A DNA stretch of 64,000 nucleotides from Mycoplasmatota bacterium (GTDB lineage: Bacteria > Bacillota_I > Bacilli_A > Haloplasmatales > Haloplasmataceae), in assembly GCA_018394295.1 (NCBI GenBank), contig CP074573.1, positions 1,302,001 through 1,366,000 on the forward strand. The letters are read 5' to 3'. Below, one piece after another: positions 51,033-59,735 of the stretch. The first letter of the stretch is position 1, and every line of letters starts with the position of its first letter. The notes under the pieces are model-generated. The model searched no databases. It worked only from the letters and a program-made list of their open reading frames with translations, and had not been told where the DNA came from. Position numbers and translations under genes: made by a program.

Positions 51033-51197
51033 ATGACATACACAACAAAAACACTAGCAAAACATTGGGATTGCTGTGTCGACAGTATAAGAAGATTAAT
51101 CAAAAATAAACAACTAAAAGCGTTTAAAATCGGTACTGACTGGAGAATACCAGAACATGAAGTTAAACGTTATGAAGAAAATATTGTTAATGAATAA
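51033..51197 (+). CDS. Excisionase-like HTH protein 2
   Basis: 54 residues: MTYTTKTLAKHWDCCVDSIR, then LIKNKQLKAFKIG and DWRIPEHEVKRYEE, the HTH_17 pattern. AGGAG lies upstream at a long spacing. It follows HTH protein 1 by 31 bp and precedes a terminator, so the two form one transcript. Confidence 0.75.
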   Translation: MTYTTKTLAKHWDCCVDSIRRLIKNKQLKAFKIGTDWRIPEHEVKRYEENIVNE

Positions 51198-51253
51198 ACT
51201 AAAATTACATAAAAAAAAGAAGAGTTGAAGTGAACTCTTCCGTTAATCAGGAT

Positions 51254-51282
51254 AATAAGCACTAAGAGCTTATTATTTTTTT
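51254..51282 (+). terminator. Terminator after the excisionase pair
   Basis: AATAAGC pairs with GCTTATT around ACTAAGA, followed by A and seven T. An additional AAGAGTT/AACTCTT hairpin lies just before (about 51223-51241). Confidence 0.8.
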
Positions 51283-51294
51283 ATTATTAATTTT

Positions 51295-51525
51295 TTAGTT
51301 AAATATTAATTGTTTACACAAATCTTGATGAGATTATAAAATAAACATCTATTTTGCCAACTTAACCTCTTGTAACTGAATCTGTCTCTTAAAAACTAAG
51401 GGTTTCCTAACATTGATATCATCAGTTTAATAATTGTATGATTTACTCAATGTCGGGAAACCCTTTTATTTGTATTTTAAGCTGTTGTTTGAACATTCTT
51501 ATTATCAAAACCAAGCTCTCTATGT
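51295..51525. repeat. Hairpin-bearing repeat A, copy 3
   Basis: The hairpin (51398-51465) has perfect arms AAGGGTTTCC/GGAAACCCTT extended by ACATTGA/TCAATGT. The copy lies directly downstream of the Rhs7 immunity gene and directly after the excisionase terminator of the opposite strand. Confidence 0.8.
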
Positions 51526-51663
51526 GTGTATGTACTATAGTGTTGATAATTTTATGTAGAATTACTTAAATGACGTAAAAGTGTTCTCCTTTATTATAAT
51601 AAGAACTTACTTGAACGATTAATAATTAATTAATAAAAATTAACAAAACTAATTTTTAAGAAA

Positions 51664-52083
51664 TCATTTATTATATCTTATAAGTATGTATGAATCCCAG
51701 CTTCTAGTATTATATATGGGATTGATTGAACCCCAATTATAAACTGATTCAGTCGGTGTACCAGTTATGTCATTTACTATTTTACAATCAATTTCATGAA
51801 TTTTTTTTAGCATTTCTTTACTTATATCATATAGTGACTTTACATGATTATATATATTTTTTGTAAAACGTATTGAGATATCACTAGTATTATCAGTAGT
51901 TATCAAATAACTGATTGTGCAAATCCTACTCATAAATTTTACATTTTGAAGAGTAACAAATGTATTACTTTCATGATGTGGATAAATTCTATATAACATT
52001 TCCAAATCTTTTTTTTGTATACCTTTAAATGCTAGCAAAATATTATCATCAGAATAAATAGATCCATTTTTTAAGTCTATCAT
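51664..52083 (-). CDS. Immunity candidate for Rhs7
   Basis: 139 residues, soluble: GSIYSDDNILLAFKGIQKKD, MLYRIYPHHESNTFVTL and the C-terminus NTRSWDSYILIRYNK. GGGG precedes the ATG. It lies about 70 bp after the Rhs7 tip and before repeat A. No family is recognised. Confidence 0.6.
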   Translation of the reverse strand: MIDLKNGSIYSDDNILLAFKGIQKKDLEMLYRIYPHHESNTFVTLQNVKFMSRICTISYLITTDNTSDISIRFTKNIYNHVKSLYDISKEMLKKIHEIDCKIVNDITGTPTESVYNWGSINPIYNTRSWDSYILIRYNK

Positions 52084-52151
52084 TATTTAAATTCCCCTAT
52101 CCTATTACATATTCTACAAGTTTTTCCAGAACCTCTTTTGCATTAGGTATA

Positions 52152-53043
52152 TTATTGTCTTAATCCTCCTGAGCCAAAGGTAGTATTATTTGCGACATAA
52201 CTTGTTGCTACTTGAACCCTATCTATTACAAGATAAAAGCCCATCGAATCACGCATAGGGTAATCAGGATTTCCTGCAATTTGTAACCCATTATATAATT
52301 GTGCATTGGATAAACCCAAGTCTAAAAATTCTGTATTAGTATAATAATTACCTTGGCCTGGCAACATACCACAAACAATATCACCAGCTTCTAAAAAAGT
52401 AGATTCCCACGAATCAACATTCATACCTATTGATTGTTGTGATTGAATAGCTTGTTGGACTACATCCATACCACTACTTCCAACTGATAATCCTCCACCA
52501 GTTAAATCGCCAGCTGTGATAGAAGCTGCTCCTCCTCCAAAGTATGCTATAGCAGCTTCTGCAACTAATCCTACACCGGCACCGATTAAAGCACCACCAG
52601 CAACATATCTCCAATCAACGCTACCAGTTGTATAATAAGCATATACTCCTCCTGCTACTGCTCCAACTACAGCACCTACTATAACTAACCCATGCAAATT
52701 CACCACTAGGATCAACCATCATCACCGGATTATTCTGCGTATAAGCATACATATTGTGACCTAGAATATCTCCTGTTTCTCCAATCAACCCGTCCGCATT
52801 GATGAAACGACCTATCTCAGGGTTATAATATCTAGATTGTAAATAATACCATCCTGTTTCTTCATCAAATCGATACCCTCTATAACGATATGGGTTCTTT
52901 TTAGCTAATTCTAAACTACCTGTATTGTCAGTTGTATGGATAATATTTCCCCATGCATCATATATATATGATACCTTAATACTACCATATGAGTCAACTA
53001 TATTTACAATATCACCTTGAATATTTCTTACATAGAAGTATTC
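52152..53043 (-). pseudogene. Rhs7: core-and-tip fragment with a frameshift
   Basis: It starts without a start codon at EYFYVRNIQGDIVNIV, where plus-strand integrase DNA abuts. The core is complete (NPYRYRGYRFDEETGWYYLQ ... MMVDPSGEFAW), then one base is out of step near 52700. The rest (52152-52715) reads VIVGAVVGAVAGGVYAY and a tip with STFLEAGDIVCGMLPGQGNY, YLVIDRVQVATSYV and NNTTFGSGGLRQ. The spacing of those last motifs recalls TNT-like NAD glycohydrolases, a weak suggestion only. Confidence 0.8.
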
Positions 53044-53875
53044 TTAAAAGTGACTACTAAAACAATTAAAATCAATGGTAATACTAAAACAGCGAAAAAT
53101 AAAGCAGTTAAAGAAATGGAGAAATTTATCAAAGAATTGAAAGCTCAAAAAACCCTTGGAATAGCAAAGGACGAGAGTAGTATGAAATTCAGTGAATATG
53201 CTGATATCGTTTTTAAGATAAGAGATAGGAAAGCTTCATTTCAAACCAAAATAAATAGAAAATATTATTTAGTTGTCGTGAAAAAATATTTTGGAAACAT
53301 CAAATTAAAAGATATTACCGCAACAAAAATAGAAAACTTCTTTACTGAAATGTCAGAGACTAAATCAGATCAAGTACTATCAAAATATAAATAAATAATT
53401 AATATAGTGTTAGATTACGCATTTACTAAAGATTTGATTATTGTAAATCCAATGACAAAAGTTAAATTCAAGATATCTCAAGCAAATCTAAAAGAAGTTA
53501 AACCAGTTAATTTAGATGATTTTAAAAAATATGTTGATTACGCTAAACAAAACAAAAAATATTACTTTGGGTTGCTATTGATATATTATACAGGTATGCG
53601 TATTGGTGAAATACTTGCTATCAAACATAAAGATTTTGATTATGATTCTAATACTTTCGATATTAACAAGTCACAGATAAGAAATGGTAAAATTGGTGAC
53701 CCTAAAAAGGGAAAAAGCCGTAAAGGAATAATTCATGAGAATTTAGCAGAATTACATTTTGAAATAAGAACCTGGCAAAACCAACATAAAAAAGTATTTA
53801 AAGATGAATATAGAGATAATGATTTAATAATTTGTAATGAAGATGGTTCCCCTATTATAAATGTCAAGATAAGAA
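53044..53875 (+). pseudogene. Tyrosine integrase, left part
   Basis: The first about 30 residues are replaced by Rhs7 DNA. The Arm region (VKEMEKFIKELKAQKTLGI) and core-binding domain (FGNIKLKDITATKIENFF) follow. A CAA-to-TAA change at 53392-53394 splits the frame, which then continues DYAFTKDLIIVNPM and the catalytic Arg box TGMRIGEILAIKHKDF. IS21 cuts it at 53876. The second integrase at 60338 supplies the intact reading across the stop. Confidence 0.85.
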
Positions 53876-53908
53876 TGTACATTTTTGATCATTTAATAAT
53901 GTACATTT

Positions 53909-54658
53909 TTAATTTTCTTCGATAAAGTAATTTTTAAGTCGATAAGATTTACCTGTAATGTTAACTACATGAGCATGATGAAGAACTCGATCAAGAATGG
54001 CGTTAGCTATTATAGGGTCTTTAAAAATATCATCCCAATTAGAAAAGTTAATGTTGGTTGTAATTATCGTACTTCGTTTTTCATATCGTCTATCTATTAG
54101 CTGAAAGAACAATTTAGAATCTTCTTTGTCGATAGGTAAATAACCTAGTTCGTCAATAATCAATAATTTGTACTTGGTAAAATGCTTGAGCCTATCGTTT
54201 AAGCGATTTTCTAACTTAGCTTTCTTTAACTGGGCTATCAAATTATGACATTTTATAAAGTATGTTGATATACGCTTCTTCGCAGCGGATATACCTATTG
54301 ATGTAGATAAGTGGGTTTTACCAACACCACTCGTTCCCATAAAAACGATGTTCTCGCATTGATGGATGAATCTATGACTCTCAAAATCTAATATTTGTTC
54401 TTTGTTTATATTTTCTTGGAAAGAGAAGTCAAAATCCTTCAATTCTTTGTAATGGGGGAACGCGCCTACTTTAACCATAGCTTTGATCATACTAGCCTCT
54501 TTATAATCAATTTCATATGTTGTTAACTTAATAAGCCCATCAACGAAAGATAGATTATTTTTATTAATAAAGTTAATAGTATCGTCTAAATGATTTTTCA
54601 TTTCTTTTAATTTTAAATATTCTAAATTTGAGATTAATTGCTCGTGTGCTGTTGTCAT
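53909..54658 (-). CDS. istB: IS21 transposition helper ATPase
   Basis: 249 residues, AAA+ family. Walker A is GTSGVGKTHLSTSIG; Walker B is LLIIDELGYLPID; TIITTNINFSNWDDIF and LDRVLHHAHVVNITGKSYR are the standard C-terminal blocks. It assists IstA in target selection. It overlaps istA by one base. Confidence 0.95.
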   Translation of the reverse strand: MTTAHEQLISNLEYLKLKEMKNHLDDTINFINKNNLSFVDGLIKLTTYEIDYKEASMIKAMVKVGAFPHYKELKDFDFSFQENINKEQILDFESHRFIHQCENIVFMGTSGVGKTHLSTSIGISAAKKRISTYFIKCHNLIAQLKKAKLENRLNDRLKHFTKYKLLIIDELGYLPIDKEDSKLFFQLIDRRYEKRSTIITTNINFSNWDDIFKDPIIANAILDRVLHHAHVVNITGKSYRLKNYFIEEN

Positions 54659-55959
54659 TATTTATAACGTTCTCCTATCTTGTTAAGATTTTCTTTTGCG
54701 AATTTTTGAATATCTTCATCATCAAAAGATAGAGTCATTCTGGCAATCTGTATATAGTGCTCCTCTAAATAATTCAACTTTTTACTACTTAACGAGTGTA
54801 TTGTCACCAAATTTGTGTTAGAATATGTGTGAATTTGATTATCATATACCTGCAGTTGAAGTGTACGGTTCATATATTTAGGTGGTACTGAATATTGATT
54901 ACCCTTATAACTAATCATTGATGATGAGTTTACTTTCGCTGTTATGGTTTTAATCAAGTATGGATTTCTTATCGTGTCTCGTGGAGGGGACTGTAAGAAA
55001 TCTTTTTCATTTTGTAGGCCAAATAGTGGAATCATATCATAAGCTCTATGTAACCTACTGTTTTCTCTGTTGTTTATTTCTTGTACCTTTTTTACTAATT
55101 GTTCATAATTTAAATCACCACTATATGCTTTTAATTCATCTAAAATTTTCATAGGGGATTCAACCTTTGCTTTTGTATTTGGTCTGCCTGCGATACAGGG
55201 TTTAACTTCAAATCCATAATCATTAGCGAATTGTTGAAATTTATTATTTACTTTTCCTTTTGAATATTCAGTTCTTGGTACATCCATTACTGTTTTCATA
55301 TTATCAGTTAGTATTTCATGAGGTACACCACCAAATGCTTGAAATGCTTCGTCTATGAAGTTAAACAGTATGTCTTGAGATTTAGTTAATGATAATCTAT
55401 AAACTCTAAACCTTGAGTAACTCAGTAATAAAACGAATATATTGATTGTGATGACTTCTCCTGTATCAAGTACGAAATTCATTGATTCTTTCCAATCTAG
55501 CTGTGCTTGGTGACCTTTATCTGTTTCATAACGTATAACTGAAGGTGCTTTGATAGCACTTTTTTTCTTTTGATCAAAGTACTCTTGAAATTCTGGTGTT
55601 TTACTTATATATCGCCTAAATGATGATTCAGCACATTTTAGTCCATAATTATCACTAAGATACTGCCAAAGCACTTTTTTATATTCAAAAACTTTTATTT
55701 TATCATTGAGTAAATCCTTAATTAAGTCATAATAATCATCTACTATACTTGATCGTTTTCTATTTTTAGACTTCTCATAACCATTAATATACTTACTTAT
55801 CGTTCTTCTATCAACATTTAACTCTCTTGCTAATCGACTTTTATTTACCTTTAAGTTTGTTGTTTCCATTAAATTCTTTAGTACCTTTAAATCAGTTAAT
55901 TTCTGTATTTCTATATTAGTATCTATTTCATAGTTTAGTATCATAAGTTGTCCTCCCAT
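54658..55959 (-). CDS. istA: IS21 transposase
   Basis: 433 residues. N-terminal HTH (RLARELNVDRRTISKYI), DDE core (Asp in QLDWKESMNF, Asp in EILTDNMKTV, Glu in NTKAKVESPM) and the C-terminal beta domain (NQYSVPPKYM). The frame is intact; with istB the element looks competent. Confidence 0.95.
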   Translation of the reverse strand: MGGQLMILNYEIDTNIEIQKLTDLKVLKNLMETTNLKVNKSRLARELNVDRRTISKYINGYEKSKNRKRSSIVDDYYDLIKDLLNDKIKVFEYKKVLWQYLSDNYGLKCAESSFRRYISKTPEFQEYFDQKKKSAIKAPSVIRYETDKGHQAQLDWKESMNFVLDTGEVITINIFVLLLSYSRFRVYRLSLTKSQDILFNFIDEAFQAFGGVPHEILTDNMKTVMDVPRTEYSKGKVNNKFQQFANDYGFEVKPCIAGRPNTKAKVESPMKILDELKAYSGDLNYEQLVKKVQEINNRENSRLHRAYDMIPLFGLQNEKDFLQSPPRDTIRNPYLIKTITAKVNSSSMISYKGNQYSVPPKYMNRTLQLQVYDNQIHTYSNTNLVTIHSLSSKKLNYLEEHYIQIARMTLSFDDEDIQKFAKENLNKIGERYK

Positions 55960-56019
55960 TGATTAACTATGAAATTATACTATATTAACTGTACATTTTA
56001 AAGTGATCACTTCTGTACA

Positions 56020-56286
56020 TATCTATCTTATCATTTATACCCTATTAGTTATAATGCATTTAGGATGTATTTTAGACGACTTGATGATAAAACAATAAAA
56101 GTTAGACCTCACCAAATACGCCATACATTCGCTACAATGCTACAAGGGATGAATCCAAAAGAAATACAACAACTTCTAGGACATAGCGATTTAGAAACAA
56201 CATTAAATATCTATACTCACTTCAAACCATACCAGGAAAACACCATAGAAAACCTTGAAAAAGAGTTTAAAAAATATAAAATGTAG
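56020..56286 (+). pseudogene. Tyrosine integrase, right part
   Basis: Catalytic C-terminus: [13 protein letters not shown] (box II His-x-x-Arg), [17 protein letters not shown] (His and the Tyr nucleophile). Just after the IS21 end the frame reads [11 protein letters not shown], which repeats in diverged form the residues PIINVKIRMY before the IS. The two parts therefore overlap and are probably from two integrase copies rather than one interrupted gene. Confidence 0.8.
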
Positions 56287-56312
56287 TAATCGTGTAGTAA
56301 TGAATATAAATA

Positions 56313-56337
56313 AAAAAGTTGGGTATCTCTCCCAACT
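56313..56337 (-). terminator. Terminator downstream of the tRNA-Thr 3' remnant
   Basis: AGTTGGG pairs with CCCAACT around AGAGATA, followed on the minus strand by TTTTTTA. Confidence 0.65.
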
Positions 56338-56446
56338 AATTAATTACCATATATTTAAATAAAAATGGTGCTGGTTGTTAATGTCAATATAAATTTCACC
56401 AATTTTGATTATGATAGATTCACCAATTATGGTAATTTACTCATAA

Positions 56447-57208
56447 TCATTTTTTATTAGGTTCAATACTTTCTATTTTATCTTTAGTTCTGTATGATCT
56501 ACCGACAATATTTATCACATGAGAATGGTGAAGTAATCGATCTAGAATGGCGTTAGCTAATACACTATCTCCAAATATTTCTCCCCATTTAGAGAGTGGT
56601 TTGTTTGTTGTTATAATTGTAGACTTTTTTTCATACCGTCTAGCGATTAATTGAAATAATAAATTAGATGATTCTGTATCAAGAGGTAAAAATCCAACTT
56701 CATCAATTACTAATACCCTGTATTTGGTGAAAAATTTTAATCTTGTTTCTAATCTGTTTTCTAAATGTGCTCGTTTAAGTTGTAAAATTATATCGTTACA
56801 ACTTATAAAATAAGTACTTTTTCTTGATTTAGCTGCTTCAATTCCTATTGACGTAGCTAAATGAGTTTTACCAACCCCTGGAGATCCGATTAGAAGAATA
56901 TTTTCATTATTCTCAATGAATTTTAAATATTTGAAATTTAATATTTCGTCTTTATTTATAGATGGTTGAAACCCAAAATCAAAATCATCTAATGTTTTAA
57001 GAAAGGGGAAATTAGCGACTTTAACACATGACGTTATTGCACGTTCTCGTTTAAAATTCATTTCATACTCTGTAAGTTCATATAACGAATCTACTATATT
57101 CTTTTCGCCTTTTGCGATAAGATTCAAATAAGAGTCGATATTGGCTCTAAAAAGGTTTAAATTTAGGGTTTCTAAGTTATTTAATAATTTATTATAATTA
57201 TTTAACAT
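56447..57208 (-). CDS. istB: IS21 transposition helper ATPase
   Basis: 253 residues. Walker A GSPGVGKTHLATSIG, Walker B VLVIDEVGFLPLD, TIITTNKPLSKWGEIFGD and LDRLLHHSHVINIVGRSYR. Clearly homologous to 53909-54658 but diverged. Intact. Confidence 0.95.
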   Translation of the reverse strand: MLNNYNKLLNNLETLNLNLFRANIDSYLNLIAKGEKNIVDSLYELTEYEMNFKRERAITSCVKVANFPFLKTLDDFDFGFQPSINKDEILNFKYLKFIENNENILLIGSPGVGKTHLATSIGIEAAKSRKSTYFISCNDIILQLKRAHLENRLETRLKFFTKYRVLVIDEVGFLPLDTESSNLLFQLIARRYEKKSTIITTNKPLSKWGEIFGDSVLANAILDRLLHHSHVINIVGRSYRTKDKIESIEPNKK

Positions 57209-57232
57209 CGCGTACTCCTCATCTTTCTACTA

Positions 57233-58440
57233 TTATCGTGTTATTTGATCTAATAATGCTAGATTTTCTTTTGCGATTTGATCAATATCTAAATTATCAT
57301 TTTTAATGGTGATACCAAGTGCAGCTTTATAATGGCTCTCATTATAATTAAATTTCTTGTTGGATATATTATGTATTATGATTAAATCAGTGTTATAATA
57401 GATATAGAGTTTATCATCAATGGGTATCAATTTAACTCTTTTGTTTATAAACTTACTGGGTACAGAATATCCATTTCCTTTATAATTTACAAGCAGTGTT
57501 TGCGGCACTGATTGTATATCTACGTTTTCTACGTAGGATTCTAACAGAATTTTGTTAGGTAAAGGATTTAGATATTCTTTTTCTTTTTCAAATAAGACAC
57601 TCGGTGGTATATTGGTGGTTTGATTATTCTCTAGATTGACCTTGTTGTTTATCTTGTTCAATATATTGATCAGTTCCTCTTCATCTTCAAATTCACCATC
57701 ATAAGGACGTAACCAAGCCAAGAATCGGTTAGCGGACTCATCTTTACCTTTTGTTTCTGGAGTCCTTGCCTTACATAATCTTATCGAAATTCCAAAATCC
57801 CGTTCAAATTGTTTTATTTTAGAATGTTTCTTTTTAGTTCCATTTGTGATGCTAACGACAGCTGACATATTATCCGTTAAAATATGTTTAGGGATACCCC
57901 TAGATGATTTAATGTATCGATTACACAACGGATGAAGTCTTCTGTCGTTTTTGTTTTTGAATAAACGAATTTATGATACCTTGAGAATCCTAGAGTAGAA
58001 GTTAATACATTAAACTCAAATACTTCTCCGTACTTACTTATTAGTTTCATACTTTCTTTCCAATCTACTTGTAGTTGGTCTCCTGGCCTGGTTTCATATC
58101 TAACATGTGGAGTGGTGCTTTTAGGTATGGTAATATGATTATTTTGAGTATAGTGTCTAAAGGTTGAATATGCCGGTATATTTTCATATTTATCTCTTAA
58201 ATATTCATGAACTGCTTTCTTTGTTACGCCAGATTTATTCATCAAATGTGATATTTCTTCTTTATATTGATCAAATCCACTTTCGCGTTTTCTTGTAATC
58301 AATTTCTTTCCTCCATCTTCATAATATTTTTTAATAGTATGTCGGTCTAATCCATAGATTCTTGCTAATTCACTATAATTTGGTTTCATATCATACGTTC
58401 TCAATATATCTAACATTCCTAGTACATTTATTTCAGTCAC
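57233..58440 (-). pseudogene. istA: IS21 transposase with a frameshift
   Basis: N-terminal piece 57877-58440: HTH (ARIYGLDRHTIKKYY) and first Asp (QVDWKESMKL). C-terminal piece 57233-57928: second Asp (ILTDNMSAVV) and Glu (ETKGKDESANRF). The pieces overlap at NHLG/GIPKHIL, where a G run has four bases (57897-57900) and five would restore the frame. A one-base loss, polymerase slippage or a sequence error explains it. Confidence 0.9.
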
Positions 58441-58568
58441 TTTTTTTACCTCGCTTCAGTTCAACTGAAACTATTATACTAAAAAAGATAACCTAATTGA
58501 TTATGTTATTACCAAAATTGGTAACTTTCTCATAATCAAGATTGGTTATCTTTATATTATCATTAATA

Positions 58569-58609
58569 CTGGTAACAAGAATCGAACTTGTAACCTCTTC
58601 CTTACCATG
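58569..58609 (-). other. tRNA-Thr 3'-end remnant, integrase attachment site
   Basis: On the minus strand the sequence reads TGGTAAGGAAG (3' side of a GGU anticodon arm), then T-arm ACAAG-TTCGATT-CTTGT and TACCAG. The last five bases CACCA lie at 56366-56370, beyond IS21 element 2. Joined, this is the 3' half of tRNA-Thr(GGT) with CCA. No 5' half is present, so it is not a working tRNA gene but a recombination site. Confidence 0.75.
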
Positions 58610-58860
58610 GAATAAACGCCATATAAACGGGTATAAAGCAATGTATAGCAATGTCTATTTATATATAGATAATTTGGCGATTTTAGTAGTTTTTTAATGT
58701 TTTTTTAAGTATGGTTAAATGATATTTTTTAAGCATTTTGTTGTAAAAATGTTGTAAAAAATTAAGGTGGTAAATGCAACTTATATATTAATGTGATATA
58801 GAAATGTACAATCAAATTTTTGTAATAATGCAAATATAGCAATATATTCAATAAAACGAC
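58610..58860. repeat. Gene-free DNA with short direct repeats beside the attachment site
   Basis: AGCAATGT occurs twice near 58637-58657 and TGTTGTAAAAA twice near 58740-58762. Direct repeats here could be integrase arm-binding sites. Otherwise nothing is recognised. Confidence 0.4.
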
Positions 58861-58862
58861 GA

Positions 58863-59027
58863 AAACCACTTTTTCAGTGGCTTTCTTTTTAGGTAAAACG
58901 AGTTTCAACTCTTTTTTAGATATCACTATCTAATTATAATATATTCAACAAATTAAATTAGATGACGAAAACCACCTAAAAAGGCGGTTTTCTTTTTTAG
59001 ATATTACGAGCATTAACGCTCTTTTTT
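58863..59027 (+). repeat. Two tandem copies of a double-hairpin unit
   Basis: Unit 1: hairpin AACCACT/AGTGGCTT (58863-58885) plus GAGTT/AACTC-T6 (58900-58917). Unit 2: GAAAACCxCCT/AGGxGGTTTTC-T6 (58967-58997) plus GAGC/GCTC-T6 (59008-59027). Each unit ends TCTTTTTTAGATATCA or a close variant. All four look like intrinsic terminators on the plus strand, though no plus-strand gene precedes them closely. Confidence 0.6.
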
Positions 59028-59090
59028 AGATATCAGTAATCTACTACGTACATGATATCATTCATATTATGTGCTGTCAAGAAGTTTTTA

Positions 59091-59735
59091 TTAGTTCCAT
59101 TCATTAATAATAGCTCTAAAGACTTCTCTCATCTTAGAAGATCTGACCCCACCCATTGGAGAATTTAAATCTACTCGATATATACTTATTGGAGTTATTC
59201 TAGTTACATTGACATATCTATCTCTTCTAGGCAAATTAAAAACCATATCTATAGTAATTTCAGATGGTCTAGGATTTGTTAAACTACCAGACGTTAAAGG
59301 TGCAACAATTAAAACTTCTCCTAAATTTTTTAAAATAATTGCTGGATGCTTACCACCAAACTCACAACCAACATTAAATCCAAACTCTGCCCAAATAACG
59401 TTGCCCCGTAAAAATACTAAATTATGCAATAAATCTAAAGAATCGGATATATCTATAGACTTTGAATTTCGTTTATAATCACCATCAATTAAATTATAAT
59501 ATTTATCAATTTTTATTTGAATTGATGGAGAATTTCTATTATAGGCAAATTCTGTTACTTTGTTTGGAAAAATTTTATCAGGGATAGATAAAGGTTTTTT
59601 TTCATCATGATATAGTTGCGAATGTTTTGCAATCCATTCCAAATATAAAATACTTCTTTTAACCTCATTTTGAGTATTTGATTTATCTACAATATTAATG
59701 ATAGACTTATTAGCGTTAAATTGCTTAGTATACAT
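59091..59735 (-). CDS. PemK/MazF-like toxin-family protein
   Basis: 214 residues. The C-terminal half carries the PemK/MazF signature: LRGNVIWAEFGFNVGCEFGG, KHPAIILKNLGEVLIVAPLT and later RYVNVTRITPI. The extra N-terminal half (about 1-105) is basic and of unknown role. GGGGG precedes the ATG. Family members are mRNA endonucleases checked by an antitoxin, but no antitoxin gene is adjacent, so the function is open. Confidence 0.8.
   Translation of the reverse strand: MYTKQFNANKSIINIVDKSNTQNEVKRSILYLEWIAKHSQLYHDEKKPLSIPDKIFPNKVTEFAYNRNSPSIQIKIDKYYNLIDGDYKRNSKSIDISDSLDLLHNLVFLRGNVIWAEFGFNVGCEFGGKHPAIILKNLGEVLIVAPLTSGSLTNPRPSEITIDMVFNLPRRDRYVNVTRITPISIYRVDLNSPMGGVRSSKMREVFRAIINEWN

Larger units (their letters stand above)
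53876..56019 (-). mobile_element. IS21-family element 1
   Basis: 2.14 kb. Both ends begin TGTACA, followed by GATCA and a second internal TGTACA about 24 nt further in, the multiple-repeat ends typical of IS21. It carries intact istA and istB. The flanks show no clear target duplication. Confidence 0.85.
56376..58568 (-). mobile_element. IS21-family element 2, inserted in an attachment site
   Basis: 2.19 kb, ends TGTTAATG and (inverted) TATTAATG with long internal repeats ACCAAT-TTGATTATGA. The target duplication is CTGGT at 56371-56375 and 58569-58573. It differs in sequence from element 1. Its istA has a frameshift. Confidence 0.88.

Noticed and set aside
56366-58609. A complete tRNA gene
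   Set aside because: Only the 3' half (anticodon 3' side, T-arm, acceptor 3' strand and CCA) can be assembled. No D-arm or 5' acceptor strand lies in the DNA beyond 58609.
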